A stretch of 64,000 bases of DNA from Cycas panzhihuaensis (lineage: Eukaryota > Cycadophyta): the NCBI GenBank assembly GCA_023213395.1, contig CM041465.1, positions 67,711,741-67,775,740 on the forward strand, read 5' to 3'. Numbering within the stretch: the first letter of the stretch is position 1; every line of letters begins with the position of its first letter. The position numbers were made by a program, and so were the translations under genes. The notes beneath the pieces are model-generated. The model made no database searches. It saw only the letters and a program-made list of their open reading frames with translations, and was not told the DNA's origin. Shown piece by piece: positions 24,668-35,743 of this stretch.

Positions 24668-27600
24668 ATGCCATTGACCAACCAAAAAGATACTTTGAAG
24701 CTTAATGTGGATATATCACTTGTGAATTCCCTTCACCAATGCCAAGCCCTATTGGAATTACAAATAGTGTCTTCAATTGATAGACAGTGGATCATGGATA
24801 TAGGAGCAACTCAACATATGATGTGTAATCGTAGTCTATATCAAATATTTGACTCAAATATTCAAGGAGTTATTCACATGGCTGATAAATCACAACAACC
24901 TATGGAAGGAATTAGTAACATTTGCCTAAAACTCCCAGGCTCAGAAGATTTTACATTGCTTGATGTCTTATACATACCCAATCTTAAACAAAACCTACTC
25001 TCCTTATCCACACTTGTCTCTCGTAAATTTGATCTGAGTGTAACTGCAAATGACCAGACTCTCTAGGTCATTCACCCTTCAACTAGTCAAGTGGTCTTGA
25101 TTGGATATCTCTTTGGAAAACTCTTTCGATTGAATGACTCTCTATCTTCTGAAGCCTATTGTGCATAAAACCCTTGTTCCAATGAAGAATTTATATTTAA
25201 TTCCATCTTGATCCACCCAATGTTGTCACCAAAAGCTCTTTGGTATGCTTGCATGGGCCATATTCACATTCTCCTCTAATTCCTTTAAATATGAAACTTG
25301 TATCATTGCCAAATCTCATCGACAACCATTTTAGAAAAATCAATGGAAATTAAGCCATCCATTACAATTTGTACATTCTGATCTATGTGGACTAATGCCC
25401 ATTCCTTCACTGAAGGGCAAATTATATTACATCTCTTTTATTGATGATTTTACTAGAAAAGTATAGGTAGCTTTTCTACACAAGAAAGATGAAGCCTTCC
25501 ATATATTCAAAGAATTCAAAGTCCACACTAAAGAGGAGTCAAGTTGTCAACTCAAATATCTTTGAACTGATAATAGTGGTGAATATACCTCACATGAGTT
25601 TGAAATCTACCTTCGAGATAAGGCATCAAGCATTAAATAACAGTAGTAGGTACCCCACAACAAAATGGAGTTACTGAGCTCATGAACAGGACAATCATGA
25701 ACATGGCTCGAGCTATGTTGGTATACAAAAATGTACTTGCCTACCTATGGGCCAAAGTTATTTAGGTAGTTTTTATTATATCACTATTGTTAGCCCATCA
25801 AAGAAAGGATAATTACCTAATGAAAAGTGGTTAGGACAAGCCCCATTATTCACTACTTCAAAATTTTTGGCTCTATATGCTATGCCCACATTCTAGATAT
25901 AGATTGAAATAAACTCTAGCCAAGGGCACTTAAAGGCATCTTTGTTAGATACCTATGGATAAGAAAGGGCATAAGGTTTTTATACCTTTACAACAAAAAA
26001 TCATTGTTATTAAAGATGTCATTTTTATGGAGATAGATGATCAGTTACTTAAGCTGGACTCCAAAGTACCCTCACACTGCTATAATCATGTTATCAAGTA
26101 TGATGTTCAGATTCTAAAATTTAGGTAGGGGGAGGGGGCGGGGACAGACATAATTTACTCCAAATATTGAAAGCTAATAATAGAGCCTTAGAGGATATAA
26201 GTTGTGACTCTAAACCAATTAGTGTACATCTAATACCATCGTTTGAAGATAGCAGAGTTGACAAAGGCAAAGCCATTATAGAAGAACCATCCTCTCCACC
26301 TTCAGTCGATAAAGACAAAATAGTGGTAGAAGGACCATATTTCTCGAGTGCATTAACATCCTTCTCAAAAAATGATCATTTTAATGAATATGATGAGAAC
26401 CAAGAAGTTGAGGAAATGATGACCTCATTCCCAACTCGAGGATCTTAAGAAGCCTGCCAGCTTAATAAGGACATGTGACCAGATGAGGTGGGTAAAACTG
26501 GCACTAGAAGTGACCATAGAGCAAAGATGCAAGAATCATTATATACTGAGCTTGAACTAACAGGACTACACCTTACTCTTAATGAAGATCCCCTCTCATA
26601 CCAAGAAGTTGTAAAACATATAGTTTAGAGAAATGATATGAATGAAGAGTACCAATCTCTTATCAAGAATAGTACATGGGAGATTATTGATTTACCAGTT
26701 AGCAAAAAGGTAGTTCAAAATAAATAGGTGTTCAAAAATAAATATAGATCAGATGGCACCCTTGAAAAATATAAGGTGAGATTGGTAGTTAAAGGATTTA
26801 TACAAAGGGAAGGCATCAACTACATTGAAGTCTTTGCACCTATAACCAAGTGGCCTACAATTAGAACTCTTGTGGCCTTGGTTGCTTAATAGGGTTGGAA
26901 AATCCACCAACTTGATACTAAGATCGCATTTCTCAATGGAGATCTTGAAGAAGAAATTTATATGGCTTATCTAGAAGGATATGAGATCGAAGGTCAAGAG
27001 CATAAGATTTATAGGCTTAAAAAGTCCTTGTACGGCCTTAAACAAGCCCCTCATGCTTGGTTTTCTTAGTTATCTAAAAGAATGAGGCAACTTAGATACG
27101 ATGTTTGTGACTACCAAGATATCGATGCAACATTGTTCATCAAGCGCTATAAGGATAAAGTCACTTATCTTAAAATCTTTGTGGATGACATGTTAGTAAT
27201 GGGTAATAGTGAACAAGCAATAAGCCAACTGAAAAAGGACCTTGGAAAAATGTTCGAATTGTCTGACCTTAGTTTGATGAAATCTTACTTAGGAATTGAA
27301 GTAACACAAAATAATGGAAACATTTTTCTCTCCCAAGAAAAATACATCAATAATCTTCTAACTAAATTTCAGTTAGAAAATACTCGACCAGTGGTTTTAC
27401 CTATGGACCCTAATACCAAACTCTTAGTTGAAGGTGACACTAGGGATGCAGATACAACACTCTATAGGAAACTTGTAGGTAGTCTCATCTACACTACCAA
27501 TACAAGACTAGATATTACATACTCTATCGGTATTCTTGCTTATTACATAACAAATCCTAGGTAGAATGATTGGCAGGCAGCAATACGAGTGTTAAGATAT

Positions 27601-28089
27601 CTTAAGATGACTAACAAATATGGTTTATTGTATAAACCTAATTCAAACTTTAAACTTTCTATATACATAGACTTAGACTTTGCAAGAGATAAAGATATAG
27701 GAAGATCTATGTCTAGGTATGTAATGTTTCTTGGAACAACACCAATATCAGGGAGATCTAGACGGTAGAAGATAGTTGTAGATTCAACTATTGAAGCTAA
27801 ATACATTGCTACTTCTGAGACCAGTAAGGAGGTGATATGGCTTAGAAAATTATTGAAAACATTGAATATCACCCAAACAAGTCCTACAAGTCTTCATGCG
27901 AATAATCAATCAGTAATCTGCATAGCAAAAAATCCTGTATTTTACGATTGTACCAAACACATAAGTGTGAAAGTACATAGGATTAGAGAACTTGTTCATG
28001 ATGGCACAATTCAACTAGAATACTACCCCACAGCAGATCAAATGGTTGATATCTTCACCAAACAACTACAAAAGGTGAAGTTTGAATAG
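24668..28089 (+). pseudogene. pol: Copia pol of C1: protease, integrase, RT, RNase H
   Basis: Protease is around 24780-25066: WIMDIGATQHM, with Ile where the catalytic triad normally has Ser or Thr (D-S-G), and the copia landmark LSLSTLVS. GAG-pre-integrase is decayed at about 25210-25330. Integrase runs about 25370-26150; its first Asp is kept in VHSDLCG, but stops break the rest. An acidic linker follows (26167-26448). Reverse transcriptase is at about 26600-27400 with LYGLKQAPHAWF and the catalytic IFVDDMLV near 27175, then RNase H at about 27600-28089. The frame ends KFE and TAG at 28087-28089. Stops are frequent, but 27082-27564 stays open for 160 codons across the catalytic core. Confidence 0.9.
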
Positions 28090-28579
28090 TTCCAAAGGTA
28101 ACTCGGCCTTAGGGCATCCATCTTTGACTGATCAAAGAATATAGTGATAGGATCATCATACTCTATTCTCTTTGTGAAAACCCCTTATGGGCACGAAAGA
28201 ATAAGAGCAAGTCTCTACTCTATCCTGTTTGTGAAAATCCCATGTGGGTACGAAAGGATAAGGATTGTACTAGTTTTAAAAAATTGGAACCTGTGAAAAC
28301 TCAAGAAGGCATAGGGGATAACCAAATGGTATATGGAGGCTTAGCAGATTAAGCTACTCATTTAAGTTGCTTAGCTATCAGGCTACATCAAAGAGAAACC
28401 TTAGCCATTTTTATTTATAAAAGGGGTTATAGATCTTAGAAAGTTCGTGAATTTGTATTCCCCATGAGGGTTTTCCCACAAAAGTGTCATTTAGAATTTT
28501 AATATAATAATAAGGCTTAAATGAAGACCTTATAGAATATTTTTTCTCAAAATGACCTTCCACCATTAAGGGGGGAGAT
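28090..28579 (+). other. C1 3' untranslated region and polypurine tract
   Basis: Noncoding. It contains two short near-repeats of a GTGAAAAxCCCxTGxGGGxACGAAAG stretch (about 28170-28260), also present in C2 in reverse (about 31080-31160). It ends in the purine tract AGGGGGGAGA (28569-28578), one base before the LTR. Confidence 0.75.
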
Positions 28580-28890
28580 TGAAAGATGTTAATGTATTAA
28601 GGTCATTTCTATAGATTAATTATGTGACCTTAGGATATATTGTTAGCATTAGTCTCTTAATAAAATACACTTTATATGTATTTAGATATAATTTCAAGTT
28701 CATGTCATTAGGCAGAAAAATCCTAACCCTAATGCTCACCCTTAATAATAAAAAGAGAAATCTCAAGGAGGAAGTCATTATTCATTCTTACCTTCAAACT
28801 TACTCTTATATATTGTTTCATCTCTTTTTCATTCTCTATTGTCATTGTATGCATGTGAGTGATTTATTCCCTAGATCTATCCTTCCTTCA
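28580..28890 (+). repeat. 3' LTR of C1 (311 bp)
   Basis: Begins TGAAAGATG, ends CTTCCTTCA, and has the same length as the 5' LTR. Confidence 0.95.
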
Positions 28891-29801
28891 TACTTTAAAT
28901 AAGTTTATGTAATTTCATAACTTTTTTATAAGATCAAAAATATTAGATTATATTTAATATAATTTCAAGTCTATACGCCCTCTAACTACATTAGTAGGTG
29001 GCCACATGTAGTTTGTAGGCGACCGAGAACTAGTTTATGAAGGGGTTTATGCCCATCCTCCTTTGGATTTTTTTCATAAAAAGCTACATGTACTATTTTA
29101 GCTATATCTCAGCAAGTGTAAGTTTGCTTTTAAAATTGTCTATAAGATCAAGAAAGAGGATTTAGAGCTCTATAGATAGGATTAAATGGAGACTAATTTG
29201 AAGCTATTTTGCTAAAGTTATAAGCTCTCAAATTAGACCTTAGTATTTGAGCCTTTTTTCTCACTTTTTAAAGGCCTATTTCAATTTTTAGAAGTTCTTA
29301 TACTACTTTAAGTTGTTGTTAATCTTTGATTAGCTATCTAATTCTATTTTTAAGGCTAATAAGTATATGGTATTTATTTTTTATGGGTGTACCCTTAGAA
29401 GATTAAAAGTGATTCTCTCTTGTGCATAACCTATCAAAAAGCACTCTAAACCCATCCTTGTCTTTCTATTTCCTTTTATTTTTATCTTTATTTCAACTAT
29501 TCTACTTAAAAAGAACCTCTTTCTTGTAATAAGTCACCATAAAATTAATATTTTTATATTAAAAAAGATAATTTCCTAATTAATCTCCTATTTCTAGCCT
29601 TGTAAGGGGAATGGTTAGAACCCTTGAAGTTACCACCCCATACATGCCATTAGTTTACTCTAATTTACTAAGGAAACTATTAGCTATAAGGTGTAATAGG
29701 TAGCAAGTTGAGGTATATACCTTTCCTATTAAAGTTTAGAGACCAAGCTAGACCTAAAGGTGATGAGTGCCTTGGTTAAACAAGTTCTCACCATTAGATT
29801 T
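28891..29801. other. Spacer between C1 and C3
   Basis: AT-rich, no open frame, no LTR or RNA gene recognised. Its last five bases (GATTT, 29797-29801) are the left target duplication of C3. Confidence 0.6.
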
Positions 29802-30035
29802 TATTGAAATATTAGTAATGCATATTTTTTATGTCTCACATACAAATGGGTCCTATATATACTATCATATTATGTATTATAAATACACATATAGTGTATC
29901 ATATGAAGTATCTATTGTAAAGATGTGTTGTTGGTGTTAATATAATTTGAGGTACCTTAAGGGTACCATTCAATCTTAGAGGTTTTTTTGTTCAACTTTA
30001 TGAATATTATTTTCTACAGTTTTAGTCTTTTAACA
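29802..30035 (+). repeat. 5' LTR of C3 (234 bp)
   Basis: Ungapped match in length to 62984-63217. The start has decayed from TG to TA and the end is CA. It contains TATATA-rich promoter-like DNA around 29850-29895. Confidence 0.9.
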
Positions 30036-30047
30036 TGGTATTAGAGC
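30036..30047 (+). other. Primer-binding site of C3
   Basis: TGGTATTAGAGC directly abuts the LTR and differs by one base from the iMet-type TGGTATCAGAGC. Confidence 0.9.
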
Positions 30048-30440
30048 CTCTAGGTTATGTGAGATTCTGTGGAGACCTTATCGGTGTATTTATTGTAGGT
30101 TTGCCAAAGTTGAGCAAGATTCATTGACATATGAGGAGGTGCTCTATAGAATTATTTATTAGTGTCATCTACCACATTTGTTTCGTGACTCTATTTGTGG
30201 ATTCGTAATAGTGTTGAAACAAAAACCTTAATTGTTGTTGGTGGTGACTCATTCATTTCTACATGATAGCCATGAAGACTAACATGTGTTATGAGGTTGT
30301 GTAAAGAACATCCATGGATCTATCAAAGATTTGGATACTCTGAGGGTTTTATGTTCAAGCTGTGATTGTAGAGGATTACATGAGTCATGGATTGAGAGAT
30401 TATACAAGTCAATATTAGTTATAGAGATTGCAGTCAAACG

Positions 30441-30752
30441 TGAAGGAAGGATGAATCTAAGAGATAAATCACCCACATGCACACAATGGTAATAGAGAAT
30501 GAAAAAGAAGATGAAACAAGATATGAGAGCGAACTTAGAGGTGAGAATGAATAATGACACCCTCCTTGAGATTTCACCTTTTATTATTAAGGGTGAACAT
30601 TAGGGTTAGGATTTCCTCGCTTAGTGACATGAACCTAAAATTATATCTAAATACACATAAAGTGCATTTCATTAAGAGACTAATGCTAATAATATATCCT
30701 AAGATCACATAATTAATCTACACAAATGACCTTGATACATTAACCTCTTTCA
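30441..30752 (-). repeat. 3' LTR of C2 (312 bp)
   Basis: On the plus strand TGAAGGAAGG...CTCTTTCA. It pairs with 53689-54000. A purine tract (AGGGGAAT on the element strand, 30753-30760) adjoins it. Confidence 0.95.
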
Positions 30753-31242
30753 ATTCCCCTCTTAATGGTGGAAGGTTATTTTTGAGATAATCTATTCTAT
30801 GAGATATTCATTTGAGCCTCATTATTACATTAAAATTCTAAACAACACTTTTGTAGGAAAACCCTCATGGGGAATAAAAACCCACGAACTTTCTAAGATC
30901 TATAGCCCCTTTTATAAATCAAAATGGCTAAGGTGGCTCTTTGATGTAGCCTGATAGTCAAGCAGCTTAAATATGCAGCTTAATCTGCTAAGTCTCCATA
31001 TACTGTTTGGTCATGCCCTATGGCCTTTTGGGTTTTCACAGGTTCTAATTTTCTAAAATAAGTACAACCCTTATCCTTCTGTATCCACATGGGATTTTCA
31101 CAAGTAGGATAGAGCAGAGACTCACTCTTATTCTTCCACGCCCACAAGGGATTTTCATGAAGAGAATAGAGTATGATGATCCTATTGCCATCTTCTTTGA
31201 TTAATCAAAGATGGAGGCCCTAAGGCTAAGCTACCTTCAGAA

Positions 31243-32996
31243 CTATTCAAACTTCACCTTTTGCAATGGTTTGGTAAAGATATCGGCCACTTGATCTGAT
31301 GTGGGACAATAATCCAATTAAATTATGCCATCATAAACAAGTTTCTTAATCTTGTGGACTTTCGTACTTATGTGTTTGGTACGATCGTGAAATATAGGAT
31401 TTTTCACCATGCAGATTGCTGATTGATTATCCATATGAAGACTCGTAGGACTTATTTAGGTGATATTCAATGTTTCCAATAATTTTCTCAGCCATATCAC
31501 CTCTTTACTAGTCTCAGAAGCAGTAATGTATTCAGCTTCGGCAATTGAATCTGCAACTATCTTCTGCCATCTAGATCTCCATGATATTGGTGCTGTTCCA
31601 AGAAACGTTACATACCCAGACGTAGATCTTCTTGTATCTTTATCTCCTGTAAAGTCTAAGTCTGTATATGCAAAAAGTTTGAAGTCTAAATTAGGTTCAT
31701 ACAACATACCATATTTGTTGGTCATCTTAAGGTATCTCAACACTTGTACTGCTACCTGCCAATGATTCTACTTAGGATTTGTCATGTAACAAGCAAGAAT
31801 ACTAATAGAGTGTATAATATCTGGCCTTGTATTGGTAGTGTAGATGAGACTACCTACAAGTTTCCTATAGAGTATTGCCTCCACCTCCCTAATGTCACCT
31901 TTAACTAAGAGTTTGGTATTAGGGTCCATAGGTAACATCACTGGCTGAGCATCTTCTAATTGAAACTTGGTTAGAAGATCATTGATGTATTTTTCTTGCG
32001 AGAGGAAAATTTTTTTATTCTTTTGTGTTACTTCAATTCCTAAGTAATATTTCATCAAACCGAGGTTAGACAATTTGAACGTTTTGCTAAGGTCCTTTTT
32101 CAGTTGGCTTATTACTTATTTACTATTACCCGTTACTAGCATGTCATCTACAAAGATTATGAAATAAGTGACTTTATCCTTATGGCACTTGATGAATAAT
32201 GTTACATCAATATCTTGATAGTCACAAACCTCGTATCCAAGTTGCCTCATCCTTTTAGACAACTTAGAAAACCAAGAGTGAGGGGCTTGTTTAAGGCCAT
32301 ACAATGACTTCTTGAGTCTGCAAACTTTATGCTGTTGACCTTCGATCTCATATCCTTCTGACTGAGCTATGTAAATTTCTTCTTTAAGATCTCTATTAAG
32401 AAATGTAATCTTAATATCAAGTTAGTGGATTTTCCAACCCTGTTGAGTAGCCAAGGCCACAAGAGTTCTAATTGTAGGCCACTTGGTTGTAGGTGCAAAG
32501 ACTTCAGTGTAATTAATGCCTTCCCTTTATGTAAATCCTTTAGCTACCAACCTCGCCTTATGTTTTTCAAAGGTGTCGTTTGATCTATATTTATTTTTGA
32601 ACACCCATTTATTTTGAACTACCTTTCTACCAAGTGGTAGATCAATAAGCTCCCATAAACCATTCTTGATAAGAGATTGGTACTCTTTGTTTATGGCATT
32701 TCTCCAAGATGTATGCTTTATAACTTCTTGGTATGTTAAGGGCTCTTCATTAAGAGTAAGGTACAATTCTTTTGGTTCAAGCTTAGTATATAATGATTCA
32801 TGCATCCTTGCTCTATGGGCACTTCGAGTGCTAGTTTTGCCCACCTCATTTGGTTGTATGTCCTTATTGAGATGGTGGGCTTCTCGAGATCCTCGAGTTG
32901 GGAATAAAGTCCTCATTTCCTCAACTTCTTAGTTCTCATCTTGTTCATTAAAATGATTATTTTTTGAGGAGGATGTTGATGCACCTGAGGAAGATA
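31243..32996 (-). pseudogene. pol: C2 pol, reverse transcriptase and RNase H part
   Basis: The linker end (TLFPTRGSREAHHL) leads into reverse transcriptase: KHTSWRNAINKEYQSLIKNGLWEL, RARLVAKGF-type motif (KARLVAKGF), then LKKSLYGLKQAPHSWF and the catalytic IFVDDMLVTG near 32150. RNase H includes YTDLDFTGDKDTRRSTSGY with a catalytic Asp (about 31665), AEAEYITASE, and a TKHIS segment. It ends at TAG 31243-31245, the same place as C1. Single stops interrupt it at several sites (for example after KGFT and after TGNSK), but the order and spacing of motifs are complete. The frame is cut at 32996/33002 by the G3 insertion, in the linker between integrase and RT. Confidence 0.92.
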
Positions 32997-33001
32997 GTCC
33001 T

Positions 33002-35573
33002 TGTTTCCTAGCTTCCGGGAATGGATACGGAATCACCGACTCAGGTAAGTGCAGGTATGTCTCTCGCATTATCATCGCTTTCTTTTATTGGGTGTTTACT
33101 TGCGTATCTGCATGTGTATGACTTTGTGGGCGACCTTGTAGTCGTCCACACTTATTTTTAGCCTATGACGACTATAGCAGGGGCACACTCCCGGAGTGTG
33201 GCATCCGGTGACCACATTACTTCCCGTGATCCGCCTCCTCACTCCAAGATCCACTAGGTTTGCGCCACCTCTGCCCGTGTGATGACTCATCATCGTTTGG
33301 TTAGCTTGCCACCCTGTTTGAGTCCTATGTTTACTCCGTTGGACCTGTTTGTTGGCTTGTGCCCCCCCCCAGGTAGATGTTTTAATCCCCTTTTTGCCCT
33401 TTCGGTCATCCGCCTCACTTAGACCGGTGGTGGGGCCCATTTTGGCTCTAGGTGCTTCATCACGGATTTTTCGCAGCATCGCCAGACATCCGTGGTACCG
33501 CTAATTTCATGCAGACGACTCTCGTGTTATTTTTAAAAATCCACCGTGGTAATTTTGCATTTATCATAAACCGCCACGTGGCTCGCCTTATTTCTCTTCC
33601 AACCGCCTAATCGCACGCTTTAGGGTTTTGAGTACTTAACCCTTTTTGGCTCATTTTCAAGGATCTTTTTGCTCACTTTTGGAATTACTCTCAAGGAAAC
33701 ACTCTCCTGCTCTGCTCTTCTCTGTTGTTTCTTCTTTATTGGACCTGCACCCTTCATACAGTGCCCAGCTCTCCTTTGGCATGGATGAGACATTCTCCCA
33801 GCCCCTCAAACGCTTTGGAGAGGGCTCCTTTGAAGCAGTTTCCAGCTGGCTTTCGCCCAGGCAGTCCATAAGTTCCCTAAGTGCAGGTGTTTCCCATCAC
33901 ATCTCTGTAGCAGGGTCTCAAACACCTCTACTTGATCTGGGCCGATTTCTCGGCCCTCTTCCTTCTCCTTAGCTGGGGCAAACCCCTTGCCTCTCCTTTT
34001 CAGGTATTCCTTGTTTTATATTTGTTTTCTTGTGATATTTATGCTTAAGCTTGTTTGCTCTCGCTTGTTTCTTGAGAGTTGGTTTTCCTCCCTTTTGAGG
34101 ACTACTATACCACTCTCTATGTGCTTCTTGCCTGCGTTTGCTGCTCAAGGTAGTGGCATTGAGGGGTGGCATAGGTTTTGGAGAGGAGTTGGGTGGATTC
34201 CGTACCAACTTCCACGCTCCCTAAGCAGCTCTAAGCCCTCCAAAGCCTCCCTCTCGCCCGATCTTTGCCCTTGGTAGCAAACAAGGGTTTGAAGGCTCCC
34301 TTTGGTAGCCCAAACCAGCGCTGTCACAAGTTACAGCACTGATTTGGGGCCTTTTGCTCAAGTTTGGGCATCACCCATAAGTCCCAACCATTGGTTTTTG
34401 CTTCACCTTTTCTTCCCGGTCGCCTGGTTTGCTCCTCATAGCATCCCGGTTCGCCGTGGGTTCCCTTGGACCTCTCCTTGCCCTTTTTGCTGCTATTTTC
34501 TAGCCCTTGCTCTTGACTTTCTCCTCGCTACCTCATGGCTCTTGAGAGGAGGTTAGGGCATCATTTGCGGGAGGTAGGCCACTCTGAGGCTTACTCAATC
34601 ATTTACTCTCACTTTGGTCACTTTCTTTTGGTACTTTCATTGTTGGATTAGCACTAACGCATGTACATTCAGATTCTCGTTTATGTTATTTAGGCATATA
34701 TTGTTAGAGTTTTTGTGTCGCATGTTAGTGCTCTTCCTTCGGGAAGAGAGAGAGACCGCTATTGCTTGCAGGTATTCAGGAAGTGCGGAGAACATCGCTC
34801 GTTGGCCTCACTACCGATAAGCACCTTTGTATGCGTTATATTTTATGCTGTTTCATTTATTAGCTGGTGCTTCCTTTCTTTCTTAGCATCGCATTTAATT
34901 TTTCGGGGAAGGTAAGGAAGCCCCCTCTTTCGCCCGTCGCAACATCTCGCATCCAGTATGTCGCGCGAAGTGGTTGGGTGCTCCTCGAGAAGGCTTCTTC
35001 ATCACGCACGCCCTCGGCCCAGGTGCACGTTTCGTTCCCCTTCGCTACCTCCTTTCCGCCTTTTATTTTTCTTGTAGTAACTAGCACATTGAAAGATAAA
35101 AGGGGAAAATTTGGTTTAGTACTTGTTTGCGATTCGTTTGTCTTGTTACATGTATCTTTGCGATTCGTAGGAAAGATTATAGGAGCCCTCTTCTCCCCTA
35201 CCTTTCCCTCTCTCTCCTTAACCACATAAGTGCCTTGCTTTTCACATCACTCGTGTACCTGGTTAGGTTGTGTAGGCATACTCTTGGCCTATCTCCATTA
35301 GGTCCTCTCTCTCCCCCTTCTGGCCACCCAAGGGTGGGAGGGTCCTACCCCTAGGTCAACCGAGGTTCACCCTACGTACCTTCACCCCTTATTCGAAGCG
35401 GTGAAGGGTCACCCGATAGTAGCCATACTCCATTACAGATCCCGAACTCGCGCTCTGGCGCACGGGGCGGTCTGCGTGATAGTTACTCACCTTTTAGGTT
35501 CCACCTTCTATCATTTCACCACTCACTCTCCCCCACACCTATCAGTTAGGTAGTTATCTCAGAGCGGCGTCCA
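33002..35573 (+). repeat. 5' LTR of G3 (2572 bp)
   Basis: Begins TGTTTCC, ends CGTCCA. It aligns with 46880-48926 except that bases 34571-35099 have no counterpart there. It is homologous in inverse orientation to the G2 LTRs. Confidence 0.95.
33575..33640 (+). promoter_or_regulatory. Putative G3 LTR promoter (G-box and TATA-like)
   Basis: CACGTG at 33575-33580 (plant G-box core inside CCACGTGG), followed about 50 bases later by a weak TATA-like TACTTAA (33633-33639). The same arrangement occurs in the other LTR (CACGTG 47446-47451), and G2 has a better TATA (GATATTTAAG) at the homologous place. Transcription start not determined. Confidence 0.4.
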
Positions 35574-35574
35574 T

Positions 35575-35590
35575 CGGCCATACTGGGGAC
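35575..35590 (+). other. Degraded primer-binding site of G3
   Basis: CGGCCATACTGGGGAC follows the LTR and is alignable to the G1 site TGGCGACTATACTGGGGAC with a short loss. The next bases, TGCCAGTAAGGGAGCTAG, are shared with G2 (ACCAGTAAGGGAGCTAG). Confidence 0.55.
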
Positions 35591-35743
35591 TGCCAGTAAG
35601 GGAGCTAGTTTCGCACTCTTCAGTTGGTTTCGCTACTTTTTTGTGATCCTTTCTATACCTATCTCGATTTCCACGTTGGGCAGCCCCCAATGCGTGTGTT
35701 TTACCACTCTTTCTCTTTTCCTAACATCGTCGGTTGACCTTGC

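Larger units (their letters stand above)
7359..28890 (+). mobile_element. Ty1/copia element C1, split by nested G2
   Basis: This is a structurally complete copia: 311-bp LTRs at 7359-7669 and 28580-28890, an iMet-type primer site at 7672, a 1.9 kb leader, gag, protease, integrase, reverse transcriptase and RNase H in copia order, and a purine tract before the 3' LTR. The target duplication is GACTT (7354-7358) against TACTT (28891-28895), one mismatch. G2 (10208-24216) is inserted in gag. Removing G2 and one copy of its target duplication leaves about 7.5 kb. Many stops and frameshifts show an old copy. It is a sister of C2 on the opposite strand. Confidence 0.93.

Noticed and set aside
33646-33972. 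108-codon sense open frame in the G3 5' LTR with relatives in the G2 LTRs and the G3 3' LTR
   Set aside because: The copies are LTR duplicates, the frame is not maintained between them, and no domain is recognisable. Treated as chance frames in a long LTR.
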